Assembly: GCA_030606165.1 (NCBI GenBank)
Contig: JAUWGZ010000029.1
Span: 1-14,685, forward strand
DNA: 14,685 nt
Reading direction: 5' to 3'
Source of the DNA: Dehalococcoidia bacterium
GTDB lineage: Bacteria > Chloroflexota > Dehalococcoidia > GIF9 > AB-539-J10
Part shown: one piece after another, positions 1-6,396 of the stretch
Layout: every line of letters begins with the position of its first letter
Position numbering within the stretch: position 1 is the stretch's first letter
Notes under the pieces: model-generated
Database searches by the model: none
What the model saw: only the letters and a program-made list of their open reading frames with translations
Told to the model about the DNA's origin: nothing
Made by a program: the position numbers and the translations under genes

Positions 1-17
1 ATTTCCATAACTCCCCC

Positions 18-104
18 GCCTGCCTGCTCGCCGTATGACTCCAGCAGGCAAGCCGAGCCTTGGCCTGCTTGCGCTAAAGCTTCAGCGAAGGCAAGCAGGC
101 AGGC
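18..104. repeat. Nested GC-rich palindromic repeat
   Basis: An 11-bp inverted repeat, GCCTGCCTGCT at 18-28 and its complement at 94-104, encloses further dyads. GCCTGCTTGC at 63-72 pairs with 91-100, and CGCT at 72-75 pairs with AGCG at 84-87, giving a long inner hairpin. GCAGGC at 44-49 could instead pair with 63-68. No credible reading frame crosses it. It resembles the dispersed palindromic intergenic repeats of repeat-rich environmental bacteria. In the minus-strand direction it lies downstream of the promoter at 225-252, so it could be part of a structured transcript. Confidence 0.6.
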
Positions 105-134
105 CTTACCCCTCTTATCTTTAAGAGGGGTAAG
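105..134. repeat. Perfect 13-bp hairpin
   Basis: CTTACCCCTCTTA at 105-117 pairs perfectly with 122-134 around a TCTT loop at 118-121. The hairpin directly abuts the palindromic block on its left and has no U-tract on either strand. It is therefore not a textbook intrinsic terminator and is better described as a palindromic repeat or RNA structural element. Confidence 0.65.
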
Positions 135-142
135 CTCACTCC

Positions 143-193
143 TTTGCCCTCTTATTCTTCGACTTGGCTCAGGACAAGTCTTAAGAGGGCAAA
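143..193. repeat. Two-tier hairpin with GACAAGTC core
   Basis: TTTGCCCTCTTA at 143-154 pairs perfectly with 182-193. An inner stem, GACTTG at 161-166 with CAAGTC at 175-180, sits inside it. The core (TTCGACTTGGCTCAGGACAA) resembles a short repeat seen in many repeat-rich environmental genomes. Its GACAAGTC motif recurs at 10788-10795. It lies about 25 bp downstream of the predicted start of leftward transcription and would fold in that RNA. Confidence 0.6.
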
Positions 194-224
194 TCTTGGA
201 AAAACTTACCTGTTATCAAGTAAC

Positions 225-252
225 AGTATAACGTAACCCTCTTCGGTGTCAA
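225..252 (-). promoter_or_regulatory. Leftward sigma70-type promoter, twin of the response-regulator promoter
   Basis: On the minus strand, TTGACA (247-252) is separated by 16 bp from TATACT (225-230). The spacer is nearly identical to that of the promoter at 6258-6285, with only two differences in 16 bp. It lies just past the stop of the last pseudopilin gene and points out of the left edge. It probably drives an unseen gene or a structured RNA, not the pil operon. Predicted transcription starts near 218. Confidence 0.65.
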
Positions 253-293
253 TAGCTCTTTAGTACTGTCGTTGCCGAAGTCGGGTGCTATTG

Positions 294-821
294 TTAGCCC
301 GCTCTGGGCATAACTTCATATACCCTGGTCTCGCTTTGTCCGCTCACGTTGGCGGTCACCGTGAATTTAAACGCACCGTCAGTCTGAACACAGCTAGTCT
401 GGTAAGGGTCAATATATTCAGCCACTATAGTAGTGGAATTAAGGCTTAAGTTAATATAGTGCTCTCGCCAGAGTATCTTAAATTCGCCAGACGGCATGTC
501 TTCTAGATTATAGACAATCTTGTGCTGCGCATCATCCCAATCAGTCCATTTCAAGATGAGAAGCTCAGGAGTAGCTGGTTTGGCTTCAGGACTAATATTG
601 TGAGCCTGCAATAGATCCTGGCTCACCTGTTTGCCGGCGTGTTGCACCTGGCGAATGGCAATCATATGACTGGAGGTGCGGCTATTCATATCGAACACCT
701 GGAAAATCGTCATGGTAATGCCACTGGTGACAACACCAACGAGGAGAATAGCTATCAGAAGCTCAACCAGAGTTAAGCCCCTCTGGTCCCTTTGTATCAC
801 CTTTAGTCTGCCAAATCTCAT
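294..821 (-). CDS. Prepilin-type pseudopilin, GspJ/PulJ-like
   Basis: A 175-residue class III (type IV) prepilin-like protein. A short basic leader ends in a prepilin peptidase site, G15|LTLVE, with the conserved Glu at +5 (E20) followed by a hydrophobic helix of about 22 residues (LLIAILLVGVVTSGITMTIF). The first mature residue is Leu, not Phe. After membrane extraction it would be a minor or initiating pilin in a type IV pilus or type II secretion-like pseudopilus. The C-terminal region, about 130 residues, is a globular beta-rich stretch that I do not recognise further. Its start overlaps the stop of the upstream gene by 4 nt (ATGA), which implies translational coupling. GspJ-like is chosen from size and position after a GspI-like gene. 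The pilin class is certain; the subclass is tentative. Confidence 0.8.
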   Translation of the reverse strand: MRFGRLKVIQRDQRGLTLVELLIAILLVGVVTSGITMTIFQVFDMNSRTSSHMIAIRQVQHAGKQVSQDLLQAHNISPEAKPATPELLILKWTDWDDAQHKIVYNLEDMPSGEFKILWREHYINLSLNSTTIVAEYIDPYQTSCVQTDGAFKFTVTANVSGQSETRVYEVMPRAG

Positions 822-1216
822 AGGAATAACTTGTAACCTACCAGTGTAATTAATTCTTCACCGTGGCGATCGATTATAATTGTTATTTTCTGAAGACCTG
901 CCCTTGACGGAACATCGCCAGTCGTGATGTTGGCTGAATAGCCGGCCTGCTCATACCCGGGAGGAATCGAGGGCTCGTAGGTCTCGCTCTTGGGCTGGTT
1001 CTTAACATACTCCATCTGGCTTCGAGCCAGGCTTTCGGCGGTGGCTCGCTCATCAGCAATGATGAGAACCGTGGAGGCAGTGGATAGGGCGCTCAGGAAG
1101 GCGATAGAAATTACACCGAAGAGGGCTATGGCTATCAGCACCTCAATCAGGGCGAGGCCCCGGGAGCGGCCTTGAAAGGCTTTCCTTACCCGGCTATTCA
1201 GTATTAGTTTTTTCAT
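818..1216 (-). CDS. Prepilin-type pseudopilin, GspI/PulI-like
   Basis: A 132-residue prepilin with a basic leader, a peptidase site at RG|LALIE (conserved Glu at +5) and a hydrophobic N-terminal helix (VLIAIALFGVISIAFL). The remaining 80 or so residues contain the ERATAESLARSQMEYVKNQP stretch typical of GspI/PilV-like minor pilins (A..LA..QME). I chose the ATG at 1216. A GTG six codons upstream (1234) would give 138 residues, but it lies in the edge of the repeat block at 1235-1317. Neither start has an ideal ribosome binding site: AGGA is only about 4 nt from the ATG, and a GGGGG run inside the repeat could serve the GTG. It overlaps the downstream pseudopilin by 4 nt. Probably a minor pilin that primes filament assembly by the PilB/PilC machinery encoded upstream. 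Confidence 0.8.
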   Translation of the reverse strand: MKKLILNSRVRKAFQGRSRGLALIEVLIAIALFGVISIAFLSALSTASTVLIIADERATAESLARSQMEYVKNQPKSETYEPSIPPGYEQAGYSANITTGDVPSRAGLQKITIIIDRHGEELITLVGYKLFL

Positions 1217-1234
1217 TTTCCTAAGAATGCTCAC

Positions 1235-1317
1235 GGCAATCCCCCTGTCCCACCGAGATTGCTTCGGCTGACTTCGTCAGCCTCGCAATGACAGGTGGGA
1301 AGTGCGTGGCAATCCCC
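1235..1317. repeat. Palindromic intergenic repeat with CTGTCATTGCGAG core, flanked by direct repeats
   Basis: A 10-bp direct repeat, GGCAATCCCC, at 1235-1244 and 1308-1317 brackets a multi-tier palindrome. TCCCACC at 1248-1254 pairs with 1294-1300, ATTGC at 1258-1262 with 1285-1289, and GGCTGAC at 1266-1272 with GTCAGCC at 1276-1282. The 13-mer CTCGCAATGACAG at 1282-1294 recurs in reverse complement at 10987-10999. This belongs to a dispersed, non-coding repeat type common in environmental bacterial genomes. It encodes no recognisable protein, and the direct repeats may be element ends or a target duplication. Confidence 0.7.
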
Positions 1318-1497
1318 TTGGCTAAATTCCAAATTCCAAAACCCAAAACCCAAACAAATTCCAAATTTCAAATTCAAAACCGTTTGGTCATTGGGATTTT
1401 GAGCTTGATTTGGCATTTGAGCCTTGTCATTTGTCATTGTTTAGAGTTTCTCCTTCAGGGCTTAGGATTTCTTATTCTTCCCGTTGATAACCATCAC
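1318..1497. repeat. A/T-rich AAATTCC/AAACCC repeat tract between pilC and the pseudopilins
   Basis: This gene-free stretch starts with GCTAAATTCC and runs through about 60 bp of quasi-periodic (7-8 bp) AAATTCC, AAAACCC and CAAATTTC units. A partly complementary half rich in TTTGG, GATTTGG and CATTTGAG follows. It is an imperfect long inverted repeat of a low-complexity family found dispersed in many uncultured bacteria. Its first 10 bases recur at 5290-5299, and GGATTT-type ends also occur near 5420-5430. The short frames through it on both strands match no protein family. No promoter was evident in it on the minus strand, so whether pil transcripts read through is unknown. Confidence 0.55.
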
Positions 1498-2709
1498 CTA
1501 GATATTTAGTTGACCATAGACAGAATACATAGCTGACAACATGGCTAAGACAACAAAACCAACCACTAAACCGAGAAACACCGTTATCACTGGCTGAATA
1601 AGCCCTATAGCTGTATTGGTCTTATCATTAGTCTCGGTCTCAAAGCTTTCGGCTACAGTAACTAGTGTGCTCTCGAGATTACCGGTTTCCTCACCCACTC
1701 TCACCATCTGCGTCATCAGAGGCAAGAAAAGGTCCCTCTTGGCCATAGGTTGGGCCAGGCCTTCACCTCTGATTAACGCTTGCTGAACCTCGGTCAGACC
1801 CTCCTCTATAGCCTTATTGTTAGTACCGCGGACGGTTGCCGCCAGGACTTCTGGTAGGGGTAAGCCAACTCTGATTAACAATGACATAGTGCGGCAACAT
1901 CGAGAAAGCTCACTAAGTTGGACAATACGCCCGACTACAGGCAAACGAAGCATCATTTTGTGCCAACGGTATTTCCCGGCTGGGGTCTTGATATAGGCAT
2001 AGATGGCACCAACGACAGCTAAAATCACGATCAGAAGATAAACCCCATAATGGCTAAACCAATCGGTAATGCCGATAAGTATTCTAGTGGCCAGAGGCAG
2101 ACCAGCTCCAATTTGAGCATAAAAGCTGATAAAGGAGGGGAAAACAAAGGTGATCAGTATCCCTACCACAACAACAGCTACGAGAACCACGAGGATGGGA
2201 TAGGTCAAGGCACCCTTTATCTTCTTCTCAGTGGTGGCTCCCCTCTCCAGGTAATCGGCCATTTGCCTCAGCACCACCTCCAGGTTACCACCTTGCTCAC
2301 CAGCAACTATTGCCTGGGAGTACATTGGAGAAAAAGCCCGAGGGTGCTTGCTTAGAGCCCTTGATAGTGGGCTACCACCGCGAATATCTGAGGATACCTC
2401 AGCAATTATTCCCCTCAAGGTTTGATTAGCTATCTGGTCTTGTAACAAGTCTAAAGAAGTAACAATATCGGTGCCGGATTCCAGGAGTAACGCTAGCTGG
2501 CGGGAAAACATGACTATTTCTGGCGGCTTTATCCGAGAAAAGCGGGCTAGTAGCTTTTCCTTATCAAACAAGGGAGCGACTTTCTTAAGGTTAATGACCT
2601 GATAGCCGCCATAGCTCAACAGCTCGGTTGCCGCCTCTTCGCTGATAGAGGAAACCTTGCCCTTAACTAATTTTTTATCTTCACTATAAGCCGTATAAAC
2701 GAAATCCAT
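1498..2709 (-). CDS. pilC: Type IV pilus / type II secretion inner-membrane platform protein (PilC/GspF)
   Basis: A 403-residue PilC/GspF-family protein, full length for the family. After an N-terminal segment of about 65 residues come two copies of the T2SSF domain. The first is at residues 67-190 (starting FSRQLALLLESG, with the GEQGG motif at 137-141) and the second at about 268-393 (with VGEETGNLE at 338-346). Predicted membrane helices lie near 169-192, 222-241 and 370-393. The family forms the inner-membrane platform that couples the cytoplasmic ATPase to pilin insertion. The ATG at 2709 has a strong GGAGG eight nucleotides upstream and lies 18 bp after the pilB stop, so the two genes are surely co-transcribed. 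The pseudopilins follow after the repeat block. No oddities within the protein. Confidence 0.93.
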   Translation of the reverse strand: MDFVYTAYSEDKKLVKGKVSSISEEAATELLSYGGYQVINLKKVAPLFDKEKLLARFSRIKPPEIVMFSRQLALLLESGTDIVTSLDLLQDQIANQTLRGIIAEVSSDIRGGSPLSRALSKHPRAFSPMYSQAIVAGEQGGNLEVVLRQMADYLERGATTEKKIKGALTYPILVVLVAVVVVGILITFVFPSFISFYAQIGAGLPLATRILIGITDWFSHYGVYLLIVILAVVGAIYAYIKTPAGKYRWHKMMLRLPVVGRIVQLSELSRCCRTMSLLIRVGLPLPEVLAATVRGTNNKAIEEGLTEVQQALIRGEGLAQPMAKRDLFLPLMTQMVRVGEETGNLESTLVTVAESFETETNDKTNTAIGLIQPVITVFLGLVVGFVVLAMLSAMYSVYGQLNI

Positions 2710-2727
2710 TTACAAACCTCCAAGCGG

Positions 2728-5097
2728 CTAAGTTGTAATGTAGGCATTACGCAGCACCTCAGAGGGGGTGGTAATACCTTCCTTCACCTTACGCATTCCA
2801 TCGTTCATCATAGATATCATACCATCTTGAAAGGCCTGAGCCCGGATGGTACTACTGCTGTCTTGATTACAGACCATCATTCTTATGGCGTCGCTCATAG
2901 TTAGAATCTCAAAGATTCCCGTACGCCCCATGTAACCGGTATAGATGCAGGACTTACAGCCGGTACCATAGAGGAACTTGGTCTGCTTCCCCCCCATTTC
3001 CTTTTCATAAGCTATCTGCTCGACCACGGGGGCCTCAATAAGGCGACTACAATCAGGGCAGATGCGGCGCACCATCCGCTGGGCAACAACACCGATAACT
3101 GCTGAGGCTACCAGGAAAGGCTCTACTTTCAGGTCAACTAGACGGGTGAGCACACCGGCAACATCATTAGCGTGGATAGAAGACAGCACCAGGTGTCCGG
3201 TTAAGGCTGCCTGAATAGCTATGTTAGCTGTCTCGGCATCACGTATCTCGCCGACCAATATTACATCGGGGTCGAGACGCAGTATAGACCTCAAGCCGCT
3301 GGCAAAGGTAATGCCCGCCTGCGGGTTAACCTGAATCTGGTTAATATCCTTAAATCGGTATTCGGCAGGGTCTTCAATAGTAATGATGTTTCTCTCCAAC
3401 GTATCAAGGGAATTGATTGAGGCATATAGAGTGGTAGTTTTGCCGGCTCCGGTGGGACCGCTAACCAGAATCATACCATAGGGAACCTTGAGCATATCTT
3501 CGCACTTTGCCAGGCTATCAGGGAGTAGACCGAGTTCTGCTAACCCCAGAGTAGCCAATGACTTATCCAGAAGTCGCAAGGTTGCTCTCTCCCCCCAGAC
3601 AATGGGAGCAGTGGCGACTCTGATATCTATCTCTCGCCCTTTAGCCTTGGTAGAGAATTGACCATCTTGAGGACGAAAATGGTCAGCGATGTTCAGTTCA
3701 GCCAGGATTTTGATGCGTGAAATGAGTGCTCGATGTACACTTATAGGTAAAGACATCGTATCTTGAAGAGTGCCATCTATACGGTACCGTATTCGCACTC
3801 TATCTTCTTGTGGCTCGATATGAATGTCGGATGCTCGGGCTTTGATTGCCTCTTCAATTATGAGGTTGAGAGCCTGAACCAGCGGAGTATCAGTAGCAGC
3901 ACGAAGGGCAACCTTCTCATCAGTTTCTTCAGCCGGGATGGAGATACGAGAAACCTGCTCTTCAATTTCGCCAAAGGACTTATAATTGAAGTCAATAGCG
4001 TCCCTGATTTCCTGGGCAGTGGCGGCCACAGGCTTAATCCGCATTCGGCTCTGGGCGGCAAAAGCCTCCAGGGCAAAGATATCGGTCGGGTCCGCCATGG
4101 CCATTTCTATTGTCTTATCAGATATAGTCAGGGGTATGGCATTATACCTTCTGGCCATTACTTCGGGAATCAACTGTAATGCCTCAGGTTGGGGCATCTG
4201 CTTCAGTAGTTTGGTTCGAGGCTTATCTAATTTAGCTGGCTTCTCCTCTGGCTGGCCAGGCATCTCTTCGGTCGCAGGTTCAGAAACTGGTTTTTGATTC
4301 AACTCAAAGACTCTTACCCCCTGGTGCTGGGCAAATTGTCTTGCTTCAGAGCTAATCCCCGGGGATACGACAATGACTTTGCCATCAATTTCAGCATCGT
4401 AGGCTTTAGTATCAAATAAGGTTACCTGTTCCAGGCTTACTTCTTTCTCCCCATCCAGGAAATCTATACCCAGGATATGACCAACCTGACCGTTGTTAGT
4501 ATGAGCCAGGATATCAAAGGTATATTCAAGTCCCGACTTGCCTTTGACTTTGGCTTTCTCCTCTACGATATAGCCCAGGTCGACTAAAGATTTGAGCAGT
4601 TGCTCCTTTGTCTCAAACTTAACCGGCTCCCTGGGCTTAACTGGTTGCGTGGGTTTCCATGTTAATAGTGTCTCAATTAGTTCTCCATCTATGACCTTTA
4701 TTCGCTGCCTGTGAGCCAACTGTTTCGCTTCCTGACTGAGTTCAGGGACGGCAATAAGAAGCCTGTCAATGATACCGCAATCGTAGGCTCTATTAGCAAA
4801 GTTGAAAATAGTGTCCACTTCTGCATCCTTATCACCACCAGCAGCAATGTTGATAGCAATAGTGTAGTTAGTAAAACCATCGTCTTTTTGAGCCAGCATC
4901 TCAAAGGTATGCTCAATCCCTGACTTCCCGAGAAGCTTGGCTCCCTCGGTTACTGCGTGCCCATGCTGCTCCAGATACCTTCTAATCTGGGTCTTTAGCT
5001 CCGGACCGATTTCTATCTGACGCACTTTCTTATCCATTTTCAATAACTCGGGTAAGGTGTAATTCGCCCATTGGCTCAAGGCAAGGTTGTTAACCAT
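2728..5097 (-). CDS. pilB: Type IV pilus assembly ATPase (PilB/GspE) with two N-terminal nuclease-like domains
   Basis: A 789-residue secretion/pilus ATPase, about 200-250 residues longer than typical PilB. Residues 297-372 form an MshEN (T2SSE_N) domain. The C-terminal ATPase (about 400-789) has Walker A GPTGAGKT at 547-554, an Asp box around 571-580 (IITIEDPAEY), Walker B ending at E617 (DVILVGE), a His box around 633-645 and a zinc tetracysteine (C680/C683, C714/C717). All catalytic motifs are intact, so it should power filament extension at the cytoplasmic face of PilC. The extra N terminus holds two aligned copies of a domain, at about 31-148 and 160-268, each with GKSG(I/L)E.TF(E/D).LA. 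This resembles Mrr/PD-(D/E)XK nuclease-like folds, but no E-x-K catalytic strand follows. It begins the operon behind the promoter at 5154-5181; no strong ribosome binding site precedes the ATG. Confidence 0.93.
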   Translation of the reverse strand: MVNNLALSQWANYTLPELLKMDKKVRQIEIGPELKTQIRRYLEQHGHAVTEGAKLLGKSGIEHTFEMLAQKDDGFTNYTIAINIAAGGDKDAEVDTIFNFANRAYDCGIIDRLLIAVPELSQEAKQLAHRQRIKVIDGELIETLLTWKPTQPVKPREPVKFETKEQLLKSLVDLGYIVEEKAKVKGKSGLEYTFDILAHTNNGQVGHILGIDFLDGEKEVSLEQVTLFDTKAYDAEIDGKVIVVSPGISSEARQFAQHQGVRVFELNQKPVSEPATEEMPGQPEEKPAKLDKPRTKLLKQMPQPEALQLIPEVMARRYNAIPLTISDKTIEMAMADPTDIFALEAFAAQSRMRIKPVAATAQEIRDAIDFNYKSFGEIEEQVSRISIPAEETDEKVALRAATDTPLVQALNLIIEEAIKARASDIHIEPQEDRVRIRYRIDGTLQDTMSLPISVHRALISRIKILAELNIADHFRPQDGQFSTKAKGREIDIRVATAPIVWGERATLRLLDKSLATLGLAELGLLPDSLAKCEDMLKVPYGMILVSGPTGAGKTTTLYASINSLDTLERNIITIEDPAEYRFKDINQIQVNPQAGITFASGLRSILRLDPDVILVGEIRDAETANIAIQAALTGHLVLSSIHANDVAGVLTRLVDLKVEPFLVASAVIGVVAQRMVRRICPDCSRLIEAPVVEQIAYEKEMGGKQTKFLYGTGCKSCIYTGYMGRTGIFEILTMSDAIRMMVCNQDSSSTIRAQAFQDGMISMMNDGMRKVKEGITTPSEVLRNAYITT

Positions 5098-5153
5098 GTC
5101 TTAACCCAAGCTAACCAGGGCGTAATAATCTCACTCTCCCAGAACATAAATAC

Positions 5154-5181
5154 AATTTAGCATATCCTATTAGTTTGTCAA
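5154..5181 (-). promoter_or_regulatory. Predicted promoter of the pil operon
   Basis: On the minus strand, TTGACA (5176-5181) is 16 bp from TAAATT (5154-5159), predicting transcription from about 5147 and a leader of about 50 nt to pilB. The -35 is preceded by CTA, as in the two other leftward promoters here (near 250 and 6283), giving a shared CTATTGACA. A G8 tract (plus-strand sense) lies 10 bp upstream at 5192-5199. Confidence 0.55.
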
Positions 5182-5191
5182 TAGAACTTTT

Positions 5192-5199
5192 GGGGGGGG
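5192..5199. repeat. G8 homopolymer upstream of the pil promoter
   Basis: An exact eight-G run preceded by TT, 10 bp upstream of the leftward pil -35 box. The same TTG8 string occurs at 5221-5230, 6321-6330 and 10872-10881. Long G tracts are slippage-prone, so a length-dependent effect on the promoter is possible. Confidence 0.7.
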
Positions 5200-5222
5200 T
5201 CATTTGTGGTCTCACGTGGATT

Positions 5223-5230
5223 GGGGGGGG
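5223..5230. repeat. Second G8 homopolymer with adjoining G5/C5 hairpin
   Basis: An eight-G run preceded by TT. Its last five G can pair with C5 at 5236-5240 across ACAAG. It is 24 bp from the first tract, and the DNA between the two tracts shows nothing else recognisable. Confidence 0.65.
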
Positions 5231-5271
5231 ACAAGCCCCCTACGAAAGTGTTGGTTTTAGCCGTTATTGCA

Positions 5272-5440
5272 AGCCCTGACTTGTCGGGGGCTAAATTCCG
5301 AATACCAAAGGCGCTCAGTAGTCAGTAATCAGCCGTCAGCCGCTTACCTCTCGGCAGACAAGGAAGCTGAAAGCTGAGTGTTGATGGCTGAATGCTTATG
5401 CTCGGGAATTTATGCTTGGGATTTAGGATTTTTCAATATA
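5272..5440. repeat. Dispersed palindrome-like repeat element, non-coding
   Basis: An imperfect hairpin (5272-5292, AGCCCTGAC/GTCGGGGGCT) leads into GCTAAATTCC at 5290-5299. That 10-mer is identical to the start of the repeat tract at 1321-1330. The middle carries CAGTAGTCAGTAATCAGCCG on one side and AGCTGAAAGCTGAGTGTTGA on the other, partly reverse complementary. The right end (GCTTGGGATTTAGGATTTTT) loosely mirrors the left end. This looks like an intergenic inverted-repeat element. Short frames across it are low quality and match no family. Confidence 0.5.
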
Positions 5441-5445
5441 GTAGA

Positions 5446-5464
5446 GGCGGGGCTTATCCCCGCC
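5446..5464 (-). terminator. Intrinsic terminator candidate after the response regulator
   Basis: Read on the minus strand, GGCGGGG (5458-5464) pairs with CCCCGCC (5446-5452) around a 5-nt loop, beginning 10 nt after the response-regulator stop codon. It is followed by TCTACTATATTG, which is only moderately T-rich. It is probably a terminator that keeps regulator transcription out of the pil promoter region. Confidence 0.55.
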
Positions 5465-5474
5465 CGGGTGGCAT

Positions 5475-6179
5475 TCAAATTTCATCAAAGTCTTCTGGTA
5501 CCCTCCGTCGTTTTTCTTCTGGTGAAATCCAGCCGCTGCGCAGGGCGAGAGCAACAGCGTGGGCTCTATCATTAGCATTTAGCTTACGAAGGATAGCGCT
5601 GACATGATTCTTAATTGTTTGCTCGCTGATTTCCAGAATGTGGGCGATTTCTTTATTTGAGTTGCCCTCAGCGATATAGGTTAGAATCTGCGTTTCCCTT
5701 CTGGTAAGAGGAGCAGCTACGCCTTCCAGAGTTCTCGTAAAACCGCGAAATTGGTTTAATATATGCTTGGCAACCCTCGGTCTAGTCATCAGGCTTTCAT
5801 TTATGGGGTATTCGCCACTGTAGGCTCGCCTTATAGTGCTAGCCAGCTCGTCGCCAGTGGCTCTCTTACTCAAGCAGGCTGTGGCTGCAGTCTTAATAAC
5901 CTCGAAAAGCTCCTCATCATTAGGGTCGGGGCTTAGCATTATGACTTTAGTATTGGGGAAGTGTTGGGCAATTTTTCTACCCAGCTCAATCCCGTTGTGG
6001 TTAGCCAGGTCAGAGCCAAGTAAAGCAACATCTGGGAGATTAGCTTCAATTAGCTCGAGTGTATTCTGAGCTGGGTCGCATTCCAATATCTCCAGGTCGG
6101 GTTGGTCAGACAGTGTCTGACGCACCCCAGCTCTGAAAAGTGCTTGTTCGTCAATTACCATTACCTTGATCTTATCCAT
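5475..6179 (-). CDS. LuxR/NarL-type response regulator with atypical receiver
   Basis: A 234-residue protein with an N-terminal receiver-like domain (about 1-120) and a C-terminal GerE/LuxR helix-turn-helix (about 157-219: LTRRETQILTYIAEGNSNKE, then the recognition helix in SEQTIKNHVSAILRKL). The receiver keeps acidic residues D10/E11, a Ser at the conserved Ser/Thr position (S83) and the Lys (K105). An ungapped alignment through PDVALLGSDLANHNGIEL puts Gly55 where the phosphorylated Asp normally sits; D57 is two residues off. It may act as a phosphorylation-independent pseudo-receiver regulator. No histidine kinase is encoded nearby. The ATG at 6179 has an excellent AGGAGGT site. The promoter at 6258-6285 gives a leader of about 70 nt. 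It is transcribed divergently from the winged-helix gene and lies upstream of the pil operon on the same strand, which it might regulate (inference). Confidence 0.88.
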   Translation of the reverse strand: MDKIKVMVIDEQALFRAGVRQTLSDQPDLEILECDPAQNTLELIEANLPDVALLGSDLANHNGIELGRKIAQHFPNTKVIMLSPDPNDEELFEVIKTAATACLSKRATGDELASTIRRAYSGEYPINESLMTRPRVAKHILNQFRGFTRTLEGVAAPLTRRETQILTYIAEGNSNKEIAHILEISEQTIKNHVSAILRKLNANDRAHAVALALRSGWISPEEKRRRVPEDFDEI

Positions 6180-6257
6180 CAGTTACCTCCTGATGAAGCT
6201 TTACATCTTTAATTTAAACACCCTCTTTGTTATTTAGACTTAGCTCCAGTGATTTAT

Positions 6258-6285
6258 CGTATAACGTAATCCTCTTTGGTGTCAA
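6258..6285 (-). promoter_or_regulatory. Promoter of the response regulator, twin of the left-edge promoter
   Basis: On the minus strand, TTGACA (6280-6285) is 16 bp from TATACG (6258-6263). From CTA before the -35 through the -10, the element differs from that at 225-255 at only three positions: two in the spacer (CCRAAGAGGRTTACGT) and the last base of the -10. Conservation of a spacer, not only of the boxes, points to a shared operator or a recent duplication. Confidence 0.7.
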
Positions 6286-6322
6286 TAGTCTATATTATAT
6301 CACTCCTCGCTGCCAAGTATTT

Positions 6323-6330
6323 GGGGGGGG
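6323..6330. repeat. G8 homopolymer abutting a -35 box
   Basis: An exact G8 run, preceded by TT, touches the TTGACA of the winged-helix promoter with no gap. A change in tract length would shift anything bound upstream of the promoter without changing the -35/-10 spacing. Confidence 0.7.
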
Positions 6331-6358
6331 TTGACAAGTGCCATTGTGGTAGTATAAT
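6331..6358 (+). promoter_or_regulatory. Perfect-consensus sigma70 promoter for the winged-helix gene
   Basis: TTGACA at 6331-6336 and TATAAT at 6353-6358, both exact consensus, are 16 bp apart. Predicted start is about 6365, with a leader of about 32 nt to the ATG at 6397. A G8 tract (6323-6330) abuts the -35 box directly. The leftward response-regulator promoter begins 45 bp away, so a regulator bound between the two could control both. Confidence 0.8.
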
Positions 6359-6396
6359 AGTACTAGGCTAAAAGTAATATATAGTGGGATGGCATA

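Noticed and set aside
105..193. Two strong hairpins considered as the pil operon terminator
   Set aside because: Neither has a T-run on either strand, and both lie beyond a leftward promoter, so they are better explained as repeats or leader structure.
1321..1380. Short repeated AAATTCC/AAACCC units considered as a CRISPR array
   Set aside because: Units are 7-8 bp, adjacent and irregular, with no 25-40 bp repeats, no spacers and no cas genes.
1231..1509. Open frames of about 70 codons on both strands between pilC and the pseudopilins, one with a nice AAGGAG
   Set aside because: They run through the two repeat blocks, have low-complexity compositions (Asn/Gln/Pro runs from AAATTCC-type DNA) and match no family; they are repeat-derived.
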